NCBI RefSeq assembly: GCF_017498545.1
Contig: NZ_CP071793.1
Span: forward strand, 6,833,001-6,897,000
Direction of reading: 5' to 3'
DNA length: 64,000 nt
Source of the DNA: Sulfidibacter corallicola
Lineage (GTDB): Bacteria > Acidobacteriota > Holophagae > Acanthopleuribacterales > Acanthopleuribacteraceae
The notes beneath the pieces are model-generated. The model was not told where the DNA came from. It made no database searches and was given only the letters and a program-made list of their open reading frames with translations. The translations under genes were made by a program, and so were the position numbers. Positions within the stretch are counted from its first letter, which is position 1. The number at the start of each line of letters is the position of its first letter. Positions 37,397 to 46,232 of the stretch are shown here, piece by piece.

Positions 37397-38443
37397 CTAA
37401 TTGCCCGGACCGGCCGAGCCGGCATTGTGCAACTTGAGGCCCGCCGGGTTGCCGTCGATGTCCCAGGTCAAGCCGAAGTCGTTGACGAACATCACGGTCC
37501 ACATCGGTCGCGAGGGCCAGGTCATTTCGTGGACGGTACCACAGGGATCGCTGCCGACGGCGTCGTCCGGGTGGTTCGACTCCGTGGCCGATTCCTCGAT
37601 GACCTCGTAGTCCAACAGGTACTGGTGGCTCAGGATCGAGTCGGGATCGCTGGGATCGGGTGCCGTGGCACCGAGAAAATTGGTGCCGACCCACAGGAAG
37701 TCGCGGCCGCAGTGTTCCTGCCACAGGCCCAGGTAGCGACCGTCGGGTAGTTGCTCCAGATCCATCAGGCGTGCCCCTTCGTAGTGCTTTTGGTGGTACA
37801 GGGCGTGGAAATGGTTCCAGTCCGAAGCCAGGATGTAATCCGATTCCTCCGCGGCGAATTCCCACAACCCGGTGTACTGCACCACGCCGCCTTGGCCACT
37901 GTTCGTCTCCAGGTCGACGAGATGTTTGCCGCGACTCTCCATCGTTCGATTCAGGGCGTAGAGCTGGGAATAGCTGAGCCCGGTCTCGAAGTGGCGGTGG
38001 CGGTGGTCTTTGGTCCACACGGCCGAAAAGCGTTTGCCGCCGTTGGGGTCCAGGGTGATCTCGACATCGCTCAGCGTCAGGCCCTCGCCGCGCATTCTGC
38101 TGATCAGGGTCTGGAACTCGCCCAATGGGGTGCCGACCGTGATGCGCTGGGTGGCGGTTCCCCGCGTGAACACCGCCGAGAAATGATGGTTGCCGTCGGT
38201 GACTTCCAGGTCGGCGACTTGGTAACCGTCGCGCCAATATTGGTCGACGGTGTAACGAAAAAGAGCCCATTCCACTTGGAGGATGGGCTGAATCGCTTCG
38301 TTGGGTTCGTCCTGATCCAGGTAGACACCTACTTCGTATTCGATGGACTGCGGTTTGATCGGTGCGGCGAAAAGGGCGCCGGAAAGGGCGATCGCCAAGT
38401 AGAACCATACGGTACGTGCGTGGTGGAAGAGGCCGATAATCAT
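37397..38443 (-). CDS. Secreted BTRD1-like repeat protein
   Basis: This 348-residue protein has a signal peptide (TVWFYLAIALSGALFAAP) and three or more repeats of the form W..GYQVADLEVTDGNHHFSAVF. That pattern resembles Pfam bacterial tandem repeat domain 1 (BTRD1). Such domains form small beta-repeats in extracellular proteins; the target is unknown. GGAG precedes the ATG at 38443. It is the first gene of the tight cluster with the CHAT protease and the sigma/anti-sigma pair (gaps of 9 and 4 nt), so it may be the extracytoplasmic component of that system. Confidence 0.75.
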   Translation of the reverse strand: MIIGLFHHARTVWFYLAIALSGALFAAPIKPQSIEYEVGVYLDQDEPNEAIQPILQVEWALFRYTVDQYWRDGYQVADLEVTDGNHHFSAVFTRGTATQRITVGTPLGEFQTLISRMRGEGLTLSDVEITLDPNGGKRFSAVWTKDHRHRHFETGLSYSQLYALNRTMESRGKHLVDLETNSGQGGVVQYTGLWEFAAEESDYILASDWNHFHALYHQKHYEGARLMDLEQLPDGRYLGLWQEHCGRDFLWVGTNFLGATAPDPSDPDSILSHQYLLDYEVIEESATESNHPDDAVGSDPCGTVHEMTWPSRPMWTVMFVNDFGLTWDIDGNPAGLKLHNAGSAGPGN

Positions 38444-38601
38444 ACTGTCTCCTTACCTCGAGGTCGTTCGGAACCGGCTTTATACGAGCGGCTCCGGGTC
38501 TTGAACGGATACGGGTGACTTATCCTCTCACTTTTTTTCGCTTATCGAAAAATCCATGAGCGGCCTCGAAGGCAAATTGGCGTTTGGTGATCTGGAAAAT
38601 G

Positions 38602-38628
38602 AAAAAAGGGCGGAGTGGTGCTCCGCCC
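38602..38628 (-). terminator. Rho-independent terminator of the secreted protein gene at 38636-39574
   Basis: On the minus strand, a perfect 8-bp stem GGGCGGAG / CTCCGCCC with a 5-nt loop is followed by a run of six T. It lies 8 nt after the stop of the upstream gene. Confidence 0.85.
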
Positions 38629-38635
38629 GATTCGA

Positions 38636-39574
38636 TCAGTTTTCCCAGCCGACGTAGATGTCCCATTCGTCCTGGTTCGCCACGGCGTTCAGAACGGCCA
38701 CCTGCCAGTCGTAGTTGGAGCCGGACCAGTACCAGTAGTAGGCCCTCACGCTGCCGTCATTGGGGTAGTAGGTGGAGAAGGCGTTGTTCCAGCCGTTGTT
38801 GTTGCTGTCGCGGTAGAGGAAGGTCAAATAGGCCTCGGCTTCGCCGCTGGCGGAGGTGCAGAACCAGTTGTGGCTGCCGGTGGAGCGGCCACACACGTGG
38901 GAGGTCCAGCGATCCGCGTTGTCGCGGCGGTGTTGGTAGCGCTTGCGGGAGGCGAAGGAGCAGCAAACGCCGTTGCCGACCGCGCAGTAGTTTTGCCACA
39001 GGGGACCGACGCTCTTCTGGTTCAGGTCGTAGCGATCATGGGGGTAGAGGTGATCGGGGATCCAGTTGTTGAACCAGTTGTTGCTGCAGGCGATGTTGGC
39101 CTTCTCGACTTCCATCGCGTCCAGGCGGCCGTCGGCGAACGCCAAGCCGAACTCGGTGACGGCCAGTTCGTCCAGCGCCCAACCGCGGTTCTCCTGTTTC
39201 GCGGCTTCCACGGGGTAGATTTCGGCCAGGTCGCGCGGGACGGGGCGCTCTTCGCGGGTGAAGGCCAGGAACAGTTCGTGCGGGGTCGCTTCTTCGAGCT
39301 GGAACCCGGAAACGAAGGGGATGTCGCCTTCGGGGACGACTTCGGCGACGCCGACCGTGCGCTGACCGTCCGTCGAGGGCAGGGCCACGAAAATGAGTTG
39401 GTGCCCGGTCTCGAATTCGACGATGTCCAGGGTTTCACCGCTCATGGGGGCTTTGAGGTCATGGAGGTGGTCTTCTTCCTCCGAGAAGGTCATCGCGTCC
39501 TGGGCGGTCAGGGCGGTGGCGCCGAGCAGGACGAGTACGAGCAACATAGAATACAGTCTGGCTGTAGATCGCAT
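38636..39574 (-). CDS. Uncharacterised secreted Cys-rich protein
   Basis: This 312-residue protein has a signal peptide (LLVLVLLGATALTAQD). The N-terminal 130 residues form an all-beta domain rich in acidic residues. The C-terminal 150 residues are rich in Cys, Trp, Tyr and Asn (CSNNWFNNWIPDH and YYWYWSGSNYDWQ). I recognise no family; the C-terminal part looks like a disulfide-stabilised extracellular domain. The ATG at 39574 is preceded by AAGGAGAT, a strong ribosome site. The gene has its own terminator and is monocistronic. Confidence 0.8.
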   Translation of the reverse strand: MRSTARLYSMLLVLVLLGATALTAQDAMTFSEEEDHLHDLKAPMSGETLDIVEFETGHQLIFVALPSTDGQRTVGVAEVVPEGDIPFVSGFQLEEATPHELFLAFTREERPVPRDLAEIYPVEAAKQENRGWALDELAVTEFGLAFADGRLDAMEVEKANIACSNNWFNNWIPDHLYPHDRYDLNQKSVGPLWQNYCAVGNGVCCSFASRKRYQHRRDNADRWTSHVCGRSTGSHNWFCTSASGEAEAYLTFLYRDSNNNGWNNAFSTYYPNDGSVRAYYWYWSGSNYDWQVAVLNAVANQDEWDIYVGWEN

Positions 39575-39775
39575 GAGGATCTCCTTTATGTCGAATAGGG
39601 TCGGCGTGGTCGCATCGGGCTGTTCCCGCATCCGGACGCGAAAGGGCGCCCGGGATGCGGGAACGATCGTGTCGGTTGCCCGAAGCACGCTGCCGTTTAC
39701 ATGGCCCCCAACGAATGCCGTGTGCGGATCCTCTCAATCTTTTTTTGAAACGGTGGCCGCGGTTTTTTTACCAAT

Positions 39776-39979
39776 GAGTCGCCGCCCAGGCCGGGGGCCC
39801 GGGTTTCAGGTGGGTAACTAATCGAAGCGAATCGTTTGGGAGTTCCCGCATTTGTGAGAGGGGCGTCGTTGCAGTAAGTTGGCCCGCCGGGCCGACATTT
39901 TTCGACGAACTCCCCGCGCCTCCGCCTTTTTAGGTTTTTATCTTTATCTTCGAGCTTTACAGAGTTTGTTAAATAAGAG
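39776..39979 (+). repeat. 204-bp dispersed repeat, copy 3
   Basis: Nearly identical to 19760-19963 (same orientation, same length). It begins with GAGTCGCCGCCCAGG and ends at AAATAAGAG. The sequence outside the 204 bp differs from the other copies. Confidence 0.9.
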
Positions 39980-40082
39980 CCACGAACAAACGGGGCGGAC
40001 GCCCAGCTTGATTTCGAGAAAGAAACAACGCGAAGCGAGCCGATCCGAGGAGCTCGTGTGCTCGTAAGTGACGCAAAGACTG

Positions 40083-40105
40083 TAGGTTGAGCAGCTTGCT
40101 CAACC
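40083..40105. repeat. Near-perfect palindrome
   Basis: GGTTGAGCAGCTTGCTCAACC is an almost perfect inverted repeat (one mismatch in the centre). It lies in the intergenic stretch 39575-40690, where no gene was seen. Its function is unknown. Confidence 0.5.
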
Positions 40106-40215
40106 AATCGAAGCGACTTGGCAGAAATATTTTGCGCCATCGAGAGATCGAAGGCCCGACTTATCTGCTTCGCTCTTTTACGAGTCGGTTTTTCGAAGCC
40201 TTGATCGCTTCGAAG

Positions 40216-40279
40216 TGTCGGCCGGGCCGGCCAACCTACTGCCGCGCCGACTCTTAAAGCATGCGGGAACTCCTCGCGT
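40216..40279 (-). repeat. Diverged fragment of the 204-bp repeat
   Basis: TGTCGGCCGGGCCGGCC and GCATGCGGGAACTCC follow the order and spacing of the middle part of the 204-bp element, in the orientation of copy 1. The flanks do not match. Confidence 0.5.
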
Positions 40280-40466
40280 GGATCACTTCGGCGAGGGCTT
40301 ACCGCCCGCTGAACCTACCGGGCACGACGAATCTCTCGACTTTAGGGCACTCCAGATGGATTCGTTTCAAGAGAGTCCACGGAGAATCCACGGATGGTTT
40401 GAACATTCGTGTAAATCTGTGTGATTCGTGGACAGGTCTCTTGGCCAAAGAGGAGCCGGAGAGGAG

Positions 40467-40538
40467 TGGTTTCTCGGAACAGGACACGTGTGTCCACGGA
40501 TCACTCGAATAGACACGAATGAAAGCCTTTCCACGAAA
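40467..40538 (-). repeat. 72-bp dispersed repeat, copy 2
   Basis: Inverted copy of 9231-9302 with the same length and about the same core. A further related piece with ATTCGTGTAAATC lies at 40380-40440. Confidence 0.75.
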
Positions 40539-40629
40539 TGGCCCCGGCAGTACCGCCTGTGACCTCGGTGGTAAAAGCCCGAAGTCATCGTCGATTGGGA
40601 TCGAGAACGATCTCCTTCACCCAAACAAA

Positions 40630-40664
40630 AAAAGGCGATCGCGGGGTGACCGCAATCGCCTTTT
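40630..40664 (-). terminator. Terminator of the secreted kinase-fold gene
   Basis: On the minus strand AAAAGGCGATTGCGG pairs with CCGCGATCGCCTTTT (one mismatch), and a T-run follows. It lies about 27 bp after the gene's stop. Confidence 0.8.
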
Positions 40665-40690
40665 CGAGAAGGGGAATGATGACGTCGTGA

Positions 40691-41614
40691 TCAGTGCCAG
40701 TCGAACAGGACGGCTTCCTCGCCGTGGCGCTCGATCAGGCCTTCGACGTGTTCGATCATGCGCTCGCGGCGTTTGTGGAAGGTCGCCAACTGCATCGGGT
40801 TCAGGTGCGATCGCAGCGCCTGCGTCAAGGCCTTCTTGGACGTCGTGCTCAGGGCCTGCCAAAACTTGCGCTCGACTCGCTGGAGCTCCGCCAACCCGGG
40901 CGTTCCCGAATCGACCTTGAAGCTGCGCGAGTGGTCGATGTACCAAACGTACCACTGGGCGTCGTAGAGGTAGTTGCCTTCGTGGCGGTCGAAGTTGTAG
41001 ATCAGGATGTCGAAGGCCCGCATATGCTGCTCGTGTTTCTCACGGTCGAAAAACTCGGGGAAGGGGATGTCGTCCTTGAGGCGCTTCTGCTCGGTGATCG
41101 AGTGCTCCACCCACAGTTGGAGCGATCCGTCGCGACCGCGGTAACCGCGGATGACCGCCGGCGGCACGTGGCCCACCTCGAGGAGGCGCGACACCTCGTA
41201 GGCCGCCACTTCCAAGCGGAAGCTGTCCTGGTAGAAGCGGTGCAGTTCACCTTTTAGTTTGAGCCGGTTCTTGGTGCTGTGAACGTGGCGGAAAATGCCG
41301 CGCAGGTTGGTGCCCTCGCGTTGCAGGTCCAGGCGCAGCGGTTTGGTGATGCCGCCACTCAATACCTTTTCTCCGGTGACCTGGGCCTTCTTCAAGTAGG
41401 CCAATAGCGCTTCCTCGCTCCGAAAGGTCAAGGAATGACCTTGGCGATCGGTGAGGCGAGGCGGCTTCGCGCCGTATGTCGTGGTCGATGTTTCGGCCGC
41501 CATCGCATCTGCCGGCGTGGTGGCGTTGGGACGTTCGACGTTTTTGGCCGCATGGAGCGAGCCTGGGAAAGAAATCAACATCAGAGCCAGAAAAAGCGTG
41601 CGCACAACCATCAT
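40691..41614 (-). CDS. Secreted protein with kinase-like fold (PI-kinase/HipA/Fam20-like)
   Basis: This 307-residue protein has a signal peptide (MMVVRTLFLALMLISFPGSL). The body matches the pattern of the atypical kinase fold. A catalytic-loop motif LIYNFDRHEGNYL has Asp209 and Asn214, and a metal-binding motif WYIDHSRSF has Asp227. An upstream helix with acidic residues (FRLEVAAYEVSRLL) could pair with a nucleotide-binding lysine. The DRHxGN...IDHS order occurs in phosphatidylinositol-kinase-like, HipA and Fam20-type proteins. An exported kinase of this kind is uncommon in bacteria. GGGAGAA precedes the ATG at 41614. The activity is inferred and not shown. Confidence 0.78.
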   Translation of the reverse strand: MMVVRTLFLALMLISFPGSLHAAKNVERPNATTPADAMAAETSTTTYGAKPPRLTDRQGHSLTFRSEEALLAYLKKAQVTGEKVLSGGITKPLRLDLQREGTNLRGIFRHVHSTKNRLKLKGELHRFYQDSFRLEVAAYEVSRLLEVGHVPPAVIRGYRGRDGSLQLWVEHSITEQKRLKDDIPFPEFFDREKHEQHMRAFDILIYNFDRHEGNYLYDAQWYVWYIDHSRSFKVDSGTPGLAELQRVERKFWQALSTTSKKALTQALRSHLNPMQLATFHKRRERMIEHVEGLIERHGEEAVLFDWH

Positions 41615-41903
41615 GAATCGTTCTCCCGGTTCAAAAACCCGTCCTGGGGTGGACATTCGTGCGTGAATTCCTGTTCCGTTCCGGCGGCCCGTTGTGGGTC
41701 CGCTCGGGTGACCGTACCGATCGTGGGCGACTCGGGACCCGGCGAAAGTGCCGCGATGCGACAGGGCCCGATCGACCGACAGCATCATGCCACAAAGCAC
41801 TGAGGGTTTCTATGGGGAAACTGTGAAAAAACCTATTTTTATTATGAGAATAATGTTTGAAGTATAATTTTAGTATGGAATGTTACAGTTTTGTAATCGA
41901 GTG

Positions 41904-42329
41904 TCAAACTTTGTCCATACAGGCGTAGGTCACCGTGTGATGGCTGAACAGCCGACCCGAGGTGCTCATACACTCGGCCGTTCCGTAAATGAGTTTCTTG
42001 CCCGATTTGAGGATCTGCGCTTTGCAGATCACCGGCTCGCGAACCGCCGGACGCAGGAAGGCGTTGTTCAGCTCCGAGGTGACGGCCATCGTTTCCATGC
42101 CGATTTCGCTCATGACCGCGAACCAGAAGGCGGCGTCGGCGGCGGTCATCAAGACCGGGCCGGAAACCACGCCGCCAGGGCGATCGAAGCGCGGGTTGTA
42201 GGGGATTTCGATGGTCGCACCGCCGCGTACCAGCTCGAGGACTTTCAAATCGTAGCCCTGCATGAAGGGTTCGCGCGCAATCAGGGTTTCGAGGTTGGCC
42301 AGGGTGACGGCCGGGGCAGGTGAAGTCAT
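41904..42329 (-). CDS. Hotdog-fold thioesterase (PaaI-like)
   Basis: This is a 141-residue single hotdog domain. FDRPGGVVSGPVLMTAADAA is the characteristic helix-plus-loop with the conserved Asp of PaaI/DUF4442 thioesterases. A second strand set (MAVTSELNNAFLRPA) is typical. It is likely cytoplasmic, hydrolysing an acyl-CoA; the substrate is unknown. It lies 82 bp after the FecR lipoprotein gene and could be in the same operon as that gene and the AGCS symporter. The stretch 41820-41903 downstream is strongly AT-rich, with no gene. Confidence 0.88.
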   Translation of the reverse strand: MTSPAPAVTLANLETLIAREPFMQGYDLKVLELVRGGATIEIPYNPRFDRPGGVVSGPVLMTAADAAFWFAVMSEIGMETMAVTSELNNAFLRPAVREPVICKAQILKSGKKLIYGTAECMSTSGRLFSHHTVTYACMDKV

Positions 42330-42411
42330 GACGGTTCCTGGGGTTCCGCCGGGGTATCGACCCGAGTCGATGTCCCGAGCGGTGATGTGTGCCGGCCGGG
42401 AGGCCTCGGAA

Positions 42412-43818
42412 TCAGAACTTGATCTGGACGGTGCGTTCGACGATGGTTTCGCCGGTCGTGGCCTTGTCGGTGGCGATGATGCGCAACTGGTGTTTGCCGG
42501 CCTTTTCGAAATTCACCACCGCTCGGAACAGGCCTTCGCCCATCATGACCGCGGCCACACCGTTGACGTTGACCCCGACATTGTCGCTGGTCTTGCCCGA
42601 AATGATCGCCATCCCACCGATAATTTCCACCTTGAGGTCGCGCACTTTCGGTCCTGGCACGTTCGCCTTGGGCCGGCCCGAGTCGGCAATGTCGCCGGTT
42701 CGGGAGGATTGGCGAGTCACGCTCAGCATGCGAACGCGCGAAAAGGGGCCCGGCACGTTGTCTTCGCCGAGACCGCGAACGCGCCAGTAATATTTTCCGG
42801 TGGGCAGCTCGATTTCGGCACCGCCGCTGCGCACGCCGATTTCATCGGCCTTGCGCGTAAAAAATTGGGGGTGTTCGCTGACCTGGAGTTGAAATTCCGG
42901 AATGAACACTTCCGTGTGCCAGCGAAACGAGATGGTGGCCTTCCCGGTCGTCCCGGTGGCGACCGATTCGTTGTTGTTGGGTGAATCCAAGCCGGGTGCC
43001 ACCGGAATCGGCACCTGGTTGCGACGTCCGTCCACCCACTTCATGGCCTGGTACTTGACCAGGGTTCCGTTTTCGTCGCCTTCGGTCCAGGCCGCGGTAC
43101 CCTTGTGAAGCGAGAAGTACATTTTTCGTGAAACCGGGATGATGTTCAGCTCGGCACTGCTCACTGCGTTTAGGGTGGCGCGGAACTGGCCCAGCCGCAG
43201 GACCACGTTCTGGTCCGTGCCCTTGCTGATGTAGAGCTCGCCCTTGACCAGCTCCAGGTCGTAGTTCTGGCCCGACGTGCTGTACTGGTGCACGATCACC
43301 TCCGAGGAGGCTTGCACGAAGATCTTCAACGAGCTGTTGGGGTTCAGTTCGATGCCCGAGCGAATGCCGGTCTCGATCCCGCGCAGCTTGGAGAGGTCCA
43401 CGTGCGGCGTGATGCGCTCGAAGGCGCCGTCGCCCAAGCGGACCTTGACACTACCGAAATCCTTGAAGTCCACCAGCGTCCGGCTGTTGGAGTTTGCGCG
43501 CTGGAAACGATCCAGCTCGCGTTCGATCGTCAGCAGCGCCTCGTGGGCTCGGGTGAATTCGTCCTGAATGATGAGGTCCTGAACCTTGCGCAACTTGGAG
43601 CGGGAGTTTTCCACCAGGTCGAGCGCTTCCTGATCGGTGGCCGAAGCTTGGGTCTCGATAAGGACCAACTTTTCGCTGATCATGTTGATCTTTTCCGAGA
43701 CCTGTTCCTTGGAGACCGTGCTGCCGCCGCATCCGACGAAGCAGAGCAGACTGAGGACCAAGATCGCGGCGCGTGGAAGATCCGTACTCAACCGTCTCTG
43801 ATTGCCAAGGTAGCTCAT
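42412..43818 (-). CDS. FecR-domain lipoprotein
   Basis: This 468-residue protein has a lipoprotein signal ending near Cys30 (VLSLLCFVGCGG). A coiled-coil stretch follows at about residues 35-110. A FecR-type beta-helix lies at about 125-265 (VKGELYISKGTDQNVVLRLG). A fibronectin-like domain follows at about 290-390 (ISFRWHTEVFIPEFQLQVSE), and the chain ends in a beta-sandwich. FecR domains usually sense extracytoplasmic signals or bind carbohydrate. No partner ECF sigma gene is adjacent, so the family-typical signalling role is not supported by context. Confidence 0.85.
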   Translation of the reverse strand: MSYLGNQRRLSTDLPRAAILVLSLLCFVGCGGSTVSKEQVSEKINMISEKLVLIETQASATDQEALDLVENSRSKLRKVQDLIIQDEFTRAHEALLTIERELDRFQRANSNSRTLVDFKDFGSVKVRLGDGAFERITPHVDLSKLRGIETGIRSGIELNPNSSLKIFVQASSEVIVHQYSTSGQNYDLELVKGELYISKGTDQNVVLRLGQFRATLNAVSSAELNIIPVSRKMYFSLHKGTAAWTEGDENGTLVKYQAMKWVDGRRNQVPIPVAPGLDSPNNNESVATGTTGKATISFRWHTEVFIPEFQLQVSEHPQFFTRKADEIGVRSGGAEIELPTGKYYWRVRGLGEDNVPGPFSRVRMLSVTRQSSRTGDIADSGRPKANVPGPKVRDLKVEIIGGMAIISGKTSDNVGVNVNGVAAVMMGEGLFRAVVNFEKAGKHQLRIIATDKATTGETIVERTVQIKF

Positions 43819-43841
43819 AAATTCCCCCGCTTTGGGTGGCC

Positions 43842-43895
43842 GGAGTTCGCCGTGGGTGCGGGGCCCGCGAGGGGCCCTGCATACGGCGAAGCTCC
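43842..43895. repeat. Large imperfect hairpin between AGCS and FecR genes
   Basis: GGAGTTCGCCGT pairs with ACGGCGAAGCTCC, and the enclosed GC-rich region can fold further. It lies between the AGCS stop and the FecR start on the minus strand. There is no T-run, so termination is uncertain. Confidence 0.4.
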
Positions 43896-43908
43896 CTGCC
43901 GATTCGTT

Positions 43909-45642
43909 TTAGGACTCCTTCTTTTCCACATACCGCGTCCAGGGCTTGCGCTCGAAGTAGGATGCGGTCGTGCGCCAGACCACTCCGGAAAGGAGGATGA
44001 GCGCCAGAAGGTTCGGGATGGTTACCAGGCTGAGGGCCACGTCGCCGAAATTCCAGATGACGTTGAGCGAGGTGACCGCGCCGATGAAGTGGAACACGAT
44101 GAAGACGAGTTTGTAGGGCACGATGGCCGCCGGTCCGAAGACGTAGTTGGCGCAGCGATCGCCGTAGTAGCTCCAGGAGATCGCCGTCGAAATGGCGAAC
44201 AGCACCACGCAGAGCAGGACGATCCACTCGCCGATCCTGCCGAGGTTCTTGCTGAAGGCTTTGGCGGTCAGGGGTGCCGAGGTTTCCACCGCCATGCCGT
44301 AGAGCGTCGTCCACTCGGCGCCGTTGGCGGCGACGGCCTTACCTTCGGCGGCGTGGATGACGCCCTCGAAGGTCTGGGTGTGGGCTTCGTCCACGAAAAA
44401 GCGATCGACGGTGACATCGTGCCAGGCGAACCGGGTGTCGCCATTTTGGTAATGCGGCTCGCCGGCGACCACGCGAATCAATGCCGGCGCATCGCCCGTG
44501 GTCAGGTTACCGCCTGCATCCTGGCTGGTATTGCCGTCGTCGGAGTACACCAGGTAGCTGATATCGCTCGAGGTGAGCGGCATTTCGGTGGGATGCTTGG
44601 CGTTCCATACGCCGGTGGAGACGAGAACCAGGCCGGTGATGGTACAGATCAGAATGGTGTCGATGAAGGGTTCCAACAGAGCCACGACGCCCTCGGAAAC
44701 CGGTTCGTCGGTTTTGGCGGCGGCGTGGGCGATCGGGGCCGAACCCTGGCCGGCCTCGTTGGAGAACAGACCGCGCTTGACACCCCACATCAAGGTACTC
44801 AAAAAGACGCCGACCCCGGTTCCGGCCACGCCGGCGGTGGGGTTGAAGGCTTCTTTGACGATGGTGCCGAAGGCGGGGATGACCTCGCTGAAGTTCATGG
44901 CCAGGATGATCAGGGCGCCCGCGATGTAGAGCAGCGCCATCATGGGTGCCAGGATCGAGGTGACGCGGCCGATGCGCTTGATGCCGCCGAAAATGATGAT
45001 GCCCACCAGGGTCGCGGTGATCGCGCCCGTGATGAAGGGGCTCAGGCCGAAATTGCTTTCCACCTGGTCGGCGAGGGTGTTGGCCTGAATGGCGTTGCCG
45101 GTGAGGAAGGAGGTCAGCATCAGACCCATGGCGAAAAAGATGGCCAGGGGTTTCCAGAGGACCGCCATGCTGGGGTAGACCTCTTTCAAGCCCTTTTCGA
45201 TGTAGTACATCGGGCCACCGGCCACCACGCCCTGGTTGCTGGACACGTTTTCTTCGATATTGCGATACTTCAGTGCCAGCGTGACTTCCGAATATTTGAC
45301 CGCCATGCCGAAAAAGGCGGTCATCCACATCCAAAACAGGGCGCCCGGACCACCCCAGTGAATGGCCACCGCCACACCGGCGATATTGCCCACCCCGACC
45401 GTTGCCGAGAGCGCCGTCGTCAGCGCCTGAAAGTGGGAGACATCACCGGGTTCGTTGGGATCGTCGAATTTGCCGCTGGTGACCTCGATGCCGTGCTTGA
45501 GGCGTTTGAGCTGAATGAAACCCAGCCGCAACGTGAGAAACAGTCCGGTGCCCAAGAGGGCGACAATCAAAAATGTGGGGGGAACAATATAATTGTTGAC
45601 AATGTCGGTAATGGTCGTAATGACCTGGGTGATGAATTCCAT
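43909..45642 (-). CDS. Sodium:alanine/glycine symporter (AGCS family)
   Basis: This 577-residue transporter imports small neutral amino acids with Na+. The motif GDVSHFQALTTALSATVGVG is the AGCS signature, followed by GNIAGVAVAIHWGGPGALFW. Eleven or so membrane helices are visible. Typical members are 440-500 residues; the extra length is a hydrophilic insert of about 100 residues (about positions 345-445, SDISYLVYSDDGNTSQDAGG onward) between two helices. The insert is not seen in the standard family and is probably extracytoplasmic. A consensus promoter lies at 45808-45837. FecR and thioesterase genes follow on the same strand. Confidence 0.92.
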   Translation of the reverse strand: MEFITQVITTITDIVNNYIVPPTFLIVALLGTGLFLTLRLGFIQLKRLKHGIEVTSGKFDDPNEPGDVSHFQALTTALSATVGVGNIAGVAVAIHWGGPGALFWMWMTAFFGMAVKYSEVTLALKYRNIEENVSSNQGVVAGGPMYYIEKGLKEVYPSMAVLWKPLAIFFAMGLMLTSFLTGNAIQANTLADQVESNFGLSPFITGAITATLVGIIIFGGIKRIGRVTSILAPMMALLYIAGALIILAMNFSEVIPAFGTIVKEAFNPTAGVAGTGVGVFLSTLMWGVKRGLFSNEAGQGSAPIAHAAAKTDEPVSEGVVALLEPFIDTILICTITGLVLVSTGVWNAKHPTEMPLTSSDISYLVYSDDGNTSQDAGGNLTTGDAPALIRVVAGEPHYQNGDTRFAWHDVTVDRFFVDEAHTQTFEGVIHAAEGKAVAANGAEWTTLYGMAVETSAPLTAKAFSKNLGRIGEWIVLLCVVLFAISTAISWSYYGDRCANYVFGPAAIVPYKLVFIVFHFIGAVTSLNVIWNFGDVALSLVTIPNLLALILLSGVVWRTTASYFERKPWTRYVEKKES

Positions 45643-45807
45643 TTACAAACCTTTTACGGGCGGATTTTGAAAAGACGGATCCAGTGGACCTCCGGCGGGG
45701 CACAAATGGGATAGATGGATCGACGTCGCGAGGAGAGCGGATGGGCCCGATCTCTTCGCTTGGATACAACCCAAGCGGGTTAGAGTTGAGTTTATGCAGT
45801 CGTGGCC

Positions 45808-45837
45808 ATCTTAGGGTAACTCTGGAAACCCTGTCAA
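45808..45837 (-). promoter_or_regulatory. Sigma-70-type promoter of the AGCS symporter gene
   Basis: On the minus strand TTGACA (45832-45837) and TAAGAT (45808-45813) are 18 bp apart, close to consensus. Transcription would begin near 45801, giving a 160-nt leader before the ATG at 45642. Confidence 0.7.
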
Positions 45838-46232
45838 GATTGGTGCTCTCAGTGGCTTGGCTTGTGTGACGGGGATTTCGGGGCCGGTGACTGCCTGAAA
45901 TCGGGTGGGAACCGGGTTTTGGGGAGCCGTTCGCGGCGGGGGTTGAAGGTCGGAGGGAATTTTCACCACGGAGTGCGCGGAGTTCACGGAGACAGGAACC
46001 GAAACGATGACTTCCTGGTTTTCGGTTCCTGTGGAAGCGGTTCGGAGGTCCATCGTGTGTCGGAAAATGTGAGGCCCGAGATCGGAAAGCCTCGGAGAAT
46101 CGAGGCTTTGGCGGTGGTGGGTAGGCGAGATGTTGGGGATCACCTTGGTTGACGTTTCCATAAGGTTCTTGGAATGAGTGGACTGTGTGGATGAGCCGTG
46201 CATGTGAGGTGAGTTTTTCGTGGCTTTTGAAT

